Part shown: one piece after another, positions 44,138 to 49,693 of the stretch
How the letters are laid out: the number at the start of each line of letters is the position of its first letter
How positions within the stretch are numbered: the first letter of the stretch is position 1
NCBI GenBank assembly: GCA_035559815.1
Contig: DATMAT010000056.1
Coordinates: forward strand, 1 to 49,693
Source of the DNA: Thermodesulfobacteriota bacterium
Lineage (GTDB): Bacteria; Desulfobacterota_D; UBA1144; Nemesobacterales; CSP1-2
Length of the DNA stretch: 49,693 bases
Direction of reading: 5' to 3'
Position numbers and translations under genes: made by a program
The notes under the pieces: generated by a model
Told to the model about the DNA's origin: nothing
Database searches by the model: none
What the model saw: only the letters and a program-made list of their open reading frames with translations

Positions 44138-45928
44138 TCATCCCCGCCTGTTCCGGGCTGGGCCGCGGCTTACGGACAGGTTACGTGCAGTGTTAACCAA
44201 TCCAACGTGTGAAAACGCCTGGGGGAAATTGCCCACGAGTCGCTTTGCCTCCGGGTCGTACTGTTCCGACAAAAGACCGACGTCGTTTCGTAAGTCGAGT
44301 AGACGCTCGAAGATATTACGGGCCTCGGCGTATTTTCCCTGAAGAGCAAGGTTATCCGCCATCCAGAAGGAGCATATCAGAAATGCCCCTTCCCCCCGGG
44401 GCAGGCCGTCAATCTCTGGGGAGGTATGGTAACGATATACAAGTCCGTCTTCCATCAGGTTTTTCCTGATTGCCTCTACTGTACCCACCATACGGGGGTC
44501 GTTTGCCGGTATAAAGCCCACCAGTGGAAGCATCAGGAGGCTGGCGTCCACCCGCTTCGAACCGTAGTACTGGACGTACGAGTTGAGGTCAGGGTCAAAC
44601 CCCTCACGGCAGACCTGGTCATGAATCTCCTGGCGAAGACGGCGCCATTTCTCGACAGGGCCATTCAATCCGAAGTCCTCGACCGCCTTGACTGCCCGGT
44701 CCATCGCCACCCATGCCATTACCTTGGAGTGTGTAAACTGTCTTCTAGGGCCGCGCACCTCCCAGATCCCCTCGTCCGGTTCCAGCCAGTCGGTCTCAAG
44801 AAACTTCATCATCTCCAGTTGTACCCGCCAGGCATTCTCGCTGGGCGTAAGGCCCAGACAGCGGGCCAGATGAAGGGAATCCATCACCTCGCCGTAGACG
44901 TCAAGCTGGTGCTGATTGTATGCGGCGTTGCCAATCCGCACCGGATAAGAGCCTTGGTACCCGGGTAGCCAGCTAATCTCCATTTCATTTAGCCGCCTCT
45001 CGCCGGCAAGACCGTACATGAGCTGAATCTCGGAAGGCTTCCCGGCGACCGAGTTTATCAGCCACTCCCGCCAGGCACAGGCTTCCTCCGTATAGCCGCC
45101 TACCATAAGGGCCCGGAGAGTGAAAGTAGCATCGCGGAGCCAGCAGAAGCGATAGTCCCAGTTTCTAACACCGCCCAGTTTCTCCGGAAGAGAGGTGGTC
45201 GGAGCAGCCACTATGCCCCCGGTTTGCGAATAGGTCAGGGCCTTAAGAGTGATCAAGGAACGGAGAACGGCGTCTCCCCATTCTCCGCGGTAAGAACAAC
45301 GGCCGGACCAGTTTTTCCACCAATCCTCCGTCTCACGTAGATTAGCTTCAACATCTTTTTCCATAGGCACTACCTTTCTATATGTATGACACCAAACCAG
45401 CTCGAAAGGTATCCGCTGCCCCTCCGAAACGATGAAGTCGGCTACGGTGTGCATGTTCTCTCCATGAAGTTCTACATCGGTCCGGCAGTAAAGCGTATCT
45501 GGTCCGGCAATAGCCAGTATTCCCCTTTCTATGTGGCGGACCCAGGGGACAATCCAGCCGTAGTCGAAGCGTATGGTTAAATCCATACGCATGGGAACCT
45601 GTCCACGTCTCCCTACCACGATACGCATCACATCCACTTCCCCGGAACGCGGCGGCATCCAGTCAATTATGGTAACTGCACCGCTCTCCGTCTCGTAATC
45701 GGTTTCCAGGATAAGGGTTCCCGGACGATAGCGACGCTTTATACTTTTGATTTTCCCTGTCGGGGTTATGAGCCATCTGCCGTTCTCCGGAGTCCCGAGG
45801 AGAGCGGCAAAGCATGCTCCGGAATCGAAACGCGGGAAGCAGAGCCAGTCTATCGAGCCGTTCTTTGCAACCAGCGCCGCGGTCTCGCAGTCGCCAATCA
45901 TAGCATAGTCTTCTATAGGTGATGACAT
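44138..45928 (-). CDS. Glycoside hydrolase family 15 (glucoamylase/trehalase-like)
   Basis: A 596-residue cytoplasmic protein without signal peptide. An N-terminal beta-sandwich (IEDYAMIGDCETAALVAKNG, IDWLCFPRFDS) precedes the (alpha/alpha)6 barrel with RNWDYRFCWLRDATFTL, the general-acid region DEGIWEVRGPRRQFTHSK and the general-base region LLSEQYDP near the C-terminus. Bacterial GH15 proteins of this form hydrolyse trehalose, maltose or dextrins. Released glucose would feed the glucokinase and Zwf of this window. The last residues (GPARNRRG) are encoded in repeat-like DNA, suggesting a modified C-terminal tail. The start has no strong ribosome site, but homology begins at MSSPIEDYA. Confidence 0.94.
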   Translation of the reverse strand: MSSPIEDYAMIGDCETAALVAKNGSIDWLCFPRFDSGACFAALLGTPENGRWLITPTGKIKSIKRRYRPGTLILETDYETESGAVTIIDWMPPRSGEVDVMRIVVGRRGQVPMRMDLTIRFDYGWIVPWVRHIERGILAIAGPDTLYCRTDVELHGENMHTVADFIVSEGQRIPFELVWCHTYRKVVPMEKDVEANLRETEDWWKNWSGRCSYRGEWGDAVLRSLITLKALTYSQTGGIVAAPTTSLPEKLGGVRNWDYRFCWLRDATFTLRALMVGGYTEEACAWREWLINSVAGKPSEIQLMYGLAGERRLNEMEISWLPGYQGSYPVRIGNAAYNQHQLDVYGEVMDSLHLARCLGLTPSENAWRVQLEMMKFLETDWLEPDEGIWEVRGPRRQFTHSKVMAWVAMDRAVKAVEDFGLNGPVEKWRRLRQEIHDQVCREGFDPDLNSYVQYYGSKRVDASLLMLPLVGFIPANDPRMVGTVEAIRKNLMEDGLVYRYHTSPEIDGLPRGEGAFLICSFWMADNLALQGKYAEARNIFERLLDLRNDVGLLSEQYDPEAKRLVGNFPQAFSHVGLVNTARNLSVSRGPARNRRG

Positions 45929-46101
45929 GATTAATCCATTCAGGTGAAAACTATGAAGCGCTCAAAGTTAAAGTAAAAGTATAGCAGATTGAGACGAGCC
46001 ACTTCATTCGTTGTTCTCGTTAAAGAGGATTCACTCCACCTACCATCCCCGAACGTTCCCCTTTTGGTACTCAAGGAAATAAGCTTAATCTGATTCTTAT
46101 C

Positions 46102-46129
46102 GTAGAGGCGCATTGCAATGCATCTCTAC
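46102..46129. repeat. Near-perfect palindrome (copy d)
   Basis: GTAGAGGCGCATTG then CAATGCATCTCTAC, with two mismatched positions. Same centre as 39818-39841. It lies in the 483-base spacer 45929-46411 upstream of GH15, with the mirror-hairpin repeat at 46188 as the only other content. Confidence 0.85.
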
Positions 46130-46187
46130 AGATCTTTCTTTTCGCATTAAACAGGAAGACAAACTTAATCGGGAATCCCATTCCAAT

Positions 46188-46262
46188 TTGTCATCCCCAT
46201 CCCCCAGTTAAACCGGGGGATCCAGAATTAAATATTGGATTCCCGCTTGTGCGGGAATGACA
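46188..46262. repeat. Bipartite mirror-hairpin repeat (complete)
   Basis: TTGTCATCCCC with ATCCCCC...GGGGGAT hairpin and CCA, an AT link, then TGGATTCCCGC, loop TTGT, GCGGGAATGACA. Same build as 39915-39992 with different hairpin centres. Partial GGGAATTCCCACTCCCCGCG follows. Confidence 0.9.
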
Positions 46263-46411
46263 GGTCGGGGAATTCCCACTCCCCGCGTACACGAGGACAA
46301 GCTCCTTGGAATGACAACTCAAAAAACTGTGAGTCCATTGAGTCATAGTCAGCAGTAATCTGAAACCTCTACCAGAGTGATCGGTCTCGGTGATAATGCT
46401 CCACAACATCC

Positions 46412-47173
46412 TCACTTCGCACTCAACCCCCCGTCCACCGAGAGCATCGCCCCGGTCATAAAGCTCACATTGTCGTCGCAGAGAAATAAAACAGCATGAG
46501 CAATCTCTTCGGGCTGAGAAAGCCGTCCGATCGGATGAACGGAGATATATCTTTTCTCCGCGGCTTCTTTGTCGCCCAAATCTTCAAAGAGCTTATATAC
46601 CATTGGAGTATAAACAGTCCCGGTGCAGATAGCGTTCACCCGTATTCCCTTGTCTGCATATTCAAGCGCCATGCTCCGGGTAAGCTGGTTGACCGCTCCC
46701 TTAGAGGAGTTATAGGCGGCGAAGTTAGGAGAGGCTTTTAGTCCCAATACGGAGGAGTTATTAACGATGTTGCCGTATCCCTGCTTGAGCATATGGGGAA
46801 TTGTATACTTGGACATCAGATAAACGCCCCTCACGTTTACATCGAATGTTTCATCCCACTGCTCGGTTGTAGTTTCATGCGTCCTCGCTCTGTGGAGGAC
46901 GCCGGCGTTGTTGAAGAGTATATCTATCCGCCCATATTTCTTGACCACATAATCGACTGTCTTTTGGCAGTCCTCCTCTTTCGATACATCACTCACCAAA
47001 TAGTTAATTGCTAATCCTTTCCTCTTAGCCTCCTCCACCGCTTCTTTCAGCGTACTCTCAGTTCGCCCGGTGATTACTACCTTTGCGCCCTCCTTGGCAA
47101 AGAGTAGTGCGGTTGCTTTCCCTACGCCTAAACTCCCGCCGGTGATAATTGCTACTTTATCTTTCAGCTTCAT
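46412..47173 (-). CDS. Short-chain dehydrogenase/reductase (classical SDR)
   Basis: An NAD(P)-dependent oxidoreductase of 253 residues. Cofactor motif TGGSLGVG (11-18), NNAG (88-91), N113, catalytic S140/S141, and Y154-x3-K158 (YNSSK) complete the classical SDR set; the C-terminal FMTGAMLSVDGGLSAK is typical. The FabG-like build does not reveal the substrate. The ATG at 47173 matches the family start (MKLKDKVAIITGG) and has AAGGA about 10 bases upstream; the frame extends to 47227. It is monocistronic. Confidence 0.94.
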   Translation of the reverse strand: MKLKDKVAIITGGSLGVGKATALLFAKEGAKVVITGRTESTLKEAVEEAKRKGLAINYLVSDVSKEEDCQKTVDYVVKKYGRIDILFNNAGVLHRARTHETTTEQWDETFDVNVRGVYLMSKYTIPHMLKQGYGNIVNNSSVLGLKASPNFAAYNSSKGAVNQLTRSMALEYADKGIRVNAICTGTVYTPMVYKLFEDLGDKEAAEKRYISVHPIGRLSQPEEIAHAVLFLCDDNVSFMTGAMLSVDGGLSAK

Positions 47174-47261
47174 CTCTTGCCATCCTTTTTGTTGTTTTTC
47201 ATGCTTGAATGCTTCCCGATAGAACATCTGGGAACAGGATTAATCGGAGATCAATTCCAAT

Positions 47262-47333
47262 TTGTCATCCCCGAACGCATTAATCGGGGACCCATCTTTT
47301 AAAACCTGGATTCTCACTTGTGTGGGAATGACA
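47262..47333. repeat. Bipartite mirror-hairpin repeat (complete, degenerate)
   Basis: TTGTCATCCCCGA...TCGGGGACCCA, an AT link, then CTGGATTCTCACTTGTGTGGGAATGACA. The second hairpin has diverged in both arms compensatorily (TCTCAC/GTGGGA), so pairing is largely kept. Confidence 0.85.
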
Positions 47334-47897
47334 GCTTTTCACGTTTTTATATTATGGGAAGAATAAGGCCATTATCAATGTAACAGCTCAATAAGTAAAA
47401 CCCATTCCTAGCTTTGTGGAGAAGGTCAGGATGGGAGTTAAAGTTATACCCCTCCGCCATTGAGAGCCGGAGAAGTAGTCACGGTTTTTTTGATAGGCTA
47501 TGACAGTTAAAGAGAGCTATATCTAGTTCATTCATATACAATTTGAGCGAAACACATAAACTATAACCTATTGTGAACAAATTATTAAGGTATACTGGGC
47601 AGTTATAACATATATCTCATATTATTTAGCAAGTTTTTTAAACCTCACTTACATGGCAAAATTATCTTGAATATAAGCCGTTAATAAGTAAACCTCAAAC
47701 TTAACTATAACTTTACTTTTTAAGGCTCATCTACTATAGACATAAACTTTGATTTAATGACCCAGGAGATATTGGCTTTGAAATAATTTTGAAGGATAAT
47801 CGACGATCCAAGACCACTTCAATTCGTATTCACTTACTCGAACATTCCCCTACTAACTGCACGCCGGGACAAGCTTAATCTATAACCCCATTCCCAC
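47334..47897. other. AT-rich gene-free spacer
   Basis: About 560 bases, very AT-rich around 47500-47790, with no reading frame, RNA or repeat that I recognise. The base composition differs sharply from the flanking SDR gene and resembles the HEPN/MNT region. Confidence 0.5.
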
Positions 47898-48060
47898 TTG
47901 TCATCTCCGAACGCTCCCCAACCAAAACTTTTGTGGACAGAATTAATCGAGGGACAACTCACTTGTCTCCCGAGCGTTCCCCAATAAGAACATTTGGGGA
48001 CAGGATTAATCGAGAATCAATCTTTTAAAACCTGGATTCCCGCTTCCGCGGGAATGACAA
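47898..48060. repeat. Expanded mirror-hairpin repeat
   Basis: Opens with CTTGTCATCTCCGAACGCTCC and closes with CCTGGATTCCCGC, TTCC, GCGGGAATGACAA, as in the complete elements. Between them is an extra duplicated segment: CGCTCCCCAACC...TGTGGACAGAATTAATCGAG, repeated as CGTTCCCCAATA...TTGGGGACAGGATTAATCGA. Confidence 0.8.
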
Positions 48061-48202
48061 TTTATTCACACCTCTCACATCCAACTCACCTTTTTCTTTA
48101 TCATGAGAAAAAATGAGGTAATTACCTCCAATGTAATTTGTAAGTACGCAAAGCTTGTTATGTTTATTGTTTGGGCATATCAATACATTTGTGATACTTA
48201 TT

Positions 48203-48895
48203 CTAATTATGTAGCTGTACGAATTTTTGCCCATATAGTTTGCTACGTTTAATTAGAGCAGCCTCAAATTTTTTTGATAGACTATTTTCCCCTATTAATC
48301 TTAATTGACCTGGAAGTTCCGGACGAGAATAAGGAAATTTGCCTGCACGCAAGAGTCGTTCACGTGCCAAATGAGTTAGCATCGTTATATACTCCTCAAA
48401 CTTTGCATCTTCATCACCCAACAATGAGAGCTTCATGTATATCTTTTTTGATCTTGAAGTACTAAGAGCAGCTTTTTCTGCTGAGGGAAAAGGAGCCTGG
48501 TTCTTCCAACGCTCAGACAAGTTCGTCCAGTAACTGTTTTGTTCAATTACTAAACAACCTAGTTGGATAGCCCACACCAGAAGCTCATGACCATTCGATA
48601 TAAGTGTATCAATTTTAGAACGTTCATACATATGAATATCAACATCTATAGGAGGATTATTTAAAGCGGGTTTTTTTGAATGATATATTATTAACAAATC
48701 TACATCCGCACTATATGGGACCTCCCGAATAGATGAACCAATTGCTACTATAGCATCAAGGTCTAACAGATTAAGAGCGTTATTAAAAAATTTTATACAC
48801 CAATTCTTTGCATCTTGACTAGGCCATCGGCGTATACAGCCAGTATTTGGTTTTTTTCTCAACTGGAAATTTTGTTTTTGTTCCTGAAAACCCAA
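48203..48895 (-). CDS. Minimal nucleotidyltransferase (MNT) partner of the HEPN protein
   Basis: A 230-residue protein with the nucleotidyltransferase motif AIGSSIREVPYSADVDLLII: GSS at 53-55, then D64 and D66, and a further acidic site in PIDVDIHMY (D84/D86). This is longer than typical MNTs, with an extra helical C-terminal region (EEYITMLTHLARERLL). The start is a TTG four bases after the HEPN stop, so the two are coupled. In known HEPN/MNT systems the MNT adenylylates the HEPN toxin to silence it. The active site here looks complete. Confidence 0.82.
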   Translation of the reverse strand: MGFQEQKQNFQLRKKPNTGCIRRWPSQDAKNWCIKFFNNALNLLDLDAIVAIGSSIREVPYSADVDLLIIYHSKKPALNNPPIDVDIHMYERSKIDTLISNGHELLVWAIQLGCLVIEQNSYWTNLSERWKNQAPFPSAEKAALSTSRSKKIYMKLSLLGDEDAKFEEYITMLTHLARERLLRAGKFPYSRPELPGQLRLIGENSLSKKFEAALIKRSKLYGQKFVQLHN

Positions 48896-48899
48896 CTTT

Positions 48900-49283
48900 T
48901 TACCATTCCTTTTGGTTTATTAAAGATTCTATTGCTTCAACGTAATCCTCTATTTGAATTACAATATCTTCAGGATCAAGCTCTGGCATTTCAACATCAC
49001 CGTAGGCAATGGACTTTCGCGCATTGTTAAGTGTCCAGAGAAGATCACCTATATCTGACAAGCCTTTTTCTTTAGAAAGTCTTTCTGCAACTTTTGATTT
49101 GTCATAATGACTAGGTTTTATATTCCAACCAAGTTTTATCGCAGCGGCCTTTATCGCAGCTTCTAAACAATATAACCCATAATGTGATAGATCACCCCAA
49201 TCAACTGGATCCCATGATGTCTGAACCGTTTCTAAATGCTTCTTGGCAAGTATAAGCAAATCCTCGGCGGTTTGTCTCTTCAT
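48900..49283 (-). CDS. HEPN-domain protein, toxin partner of MNT, with altered RNase motif
   Basis: A 127-residue all-helical HEPN protein (AEDLLILAKKHLETVQTS, HYGLYCLEAAIKAAAIKLGW). The usual Rx4-6H RNase signature appears as R89-KSIA-Y94: the catalytic His is Tyr. GGTGGTG just before the ATG gives a fair ribosome site. It is the first gene of the HEPN-MNT pair. By family it would be an RNA-cleaving toxin, but loss of the His makes cleavage doubtful unless the Tyr substitutes as a modification site. The locus is AT-rich relative to the window's metabolic genes, hinting at transfer. Confidence 0.82.
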   Translation of the reverse strand: MKRQTAEDLLILAKKHLETVQTSWDPVDWGDLSHYGLYCLEAAIKAAAIKLGWNIKPSHYDKSKVAERLSKEKGLSDIGDLLWTLNNARKSIAYGDVEMPELDPEDIVIQIEDYVEAIESLINQKEW

Positions 49284-49484
49284 AGTATCACCACCCGAAA
49301 TATTTAAAGATCAGACATATACAATAATAAAACATAACGTCTCGGAAACAAAGCATTATTCTACAGAGATCAATATTCTTAATTAAACGGGTGAAAATTA
49401 GAACCTTAATATCAAATTGCCAGAAGTATCTCGCATGGCTTAACAACAATAGTCACAATGTTTAAATAGAAAAGACAGCTCAAT

Positions 49485-49693
49485 CTATAACCCGTTCTCC
49501 ACCGACCGAGAAGATTTAGCCAAATCCTTTAGCACGGCAGGATCTCCTTGAGAACGGTAAATCCAGAACTGGCACAAGATGACGGAGACCGAGCATACTA
49601 CCGGGACATTAAAGCCGATGATGTACCAATCAGGCGGTGATTTTACCCATCCATACCCCACCCAGCTCAAAAACGCGAAGAAGAGCATAACCA
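49485..49693 (-). CDS. Membrane protein, SemiSWEET/PQ-loop-like, C-terminal part (cut by window edge)
   Basis: The frame is open to the window edge. The visible 68 residues contain two helices (LFFAFLSWVGYGWV and NVPVVCSVSVILCQFWIY) joined by KSPPDWYIIGF, followed by a short soluble tail. The pattern W-x2-YG-x8-P-x6-N fits the last two helices of a three-helix SemiSWEET/MtN3 sugar transporter. Too little is visible for certainty. The spacer to the HEPN gene (49284-49484) shows nothing notable. Confidence 0.55.
   Translation of the reverse strand, partial: VMLFFAFLSWVGYGWVKSPPDWYIIGFNVPVVCSVSVILCQFWIYRSQGDPAVLKDLAKSSRSVENGL

Noticed and set aside
46191-46415. 74-residue minus-strand frame after the SDR gene
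   Set aside because: Encoded largely by the mirror-hairpin repeat; such frames arise from the repeat itself.
47334-47897. A hidden RNA gene or origin in the AT-rich spacer
   Set aside because: No tRNA-like arms, DnaA-box cluster or conserved hairpin could be recognised by eye.
30155-48060. Possibility that the regularly recurring hairpins are a CRISPR array
   Set aside because: Copies are far apart, in both orientations and of differing length, with no uniform spacers or cas genes.
48025-48234. 69-residue minus-strand frame
   Set aside because: Ends in the repeat-derived SFPRKRESRF, a familiar artefact of the TCATTCCCGC repeat, and it overlaps the MNT gene end.

Overview
The window looks like chromosomal DNA from an uncultivated, aerobic, Gram-negative heterotroph. 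The RND efflux pump implies an outer membrane. A bc-type complex and a caa3-type oxidase imply oxygen respiration. A full pentose-phosphate operon and a GH15 glycosidase imply sugar turnover. The transaldolase-glucose-6-phosphate isomerase fusion, the sigma-54 regulator and the many 'TCATTCCCGC' and 'GTCGAAGGATG' intergenic repeats recall deltaproteobacterial (Desulfobacterota) or Dadabacteria-like metagenome bins. That placement is an impression, not a demonstrated assignment.

Layout. 1-2.9 kb (minus): an ECF sigma factor, then an RND adaptor and an RND permease cut by the window edge. 3.3-6.2 kb (plus): a large PAS/GAF sigma-54 activator, followed by the decayed remnant of a second ECF sigma gene. 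6.5-8.6 kb: a secreted SnoaL-like protein, a zinc alcohol dehydrogenase and an AraC-type regulator remnant. 8.8-18.8 kb (minus): one sugar operon, tkt-rpiB-tal/pgi-gnd-zwf-glk-pgl, with all oxidative and most non-oxidative pentose-phosphate steps plus glucokinase. 19.0-25.3 kb (minus): one respiratory operon, coxB-coxA-coxC-ctaG-small subunit-Rieske-cytochrome b/c, with a c-type heme domain fused both to cytochrome b and to CoxB. 25.5-26.8 kb: Dps, an AhpD-like protein and a small protein. 27.2-30.0 kb (plus): a secreted esterase/phytase-like protein with a strong terminator.

30.9-36.5 kb (minus) is a decaying defence/toxin region. It has an apparently complete type III restriction subunit and a Mod methyltransferase whose catalytic core has been removed in frame. 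Between them is a nucleotidyltransferase plus small-protein pair, with a ~130-bp direct repeat on each side. An intact MazE sits beside a frameshifted MazF. 36.8-47.2 kb holds scattered genes (metal P-type ATPase, cupin, Tat-exported FAD oxidoreductase, DUF4242 protein, O-methyltransferase, GH15 glycosidase, SDR) separated by repeat-filled spacers. 48.2-49.3 kb holds a HEPN/MNT toxin-antitoxin-like pair, and a partial SemiSWEET-like gene ends the window.

Three families of palindromic repeats fill the spacers from about 30 kb on: bipartite mirror hairpins, a composite element of nested palindromes, and short perfect palindromes with variable centres. No rRNA, tRNA, CRISPR array or complete insertion sequence was seen.
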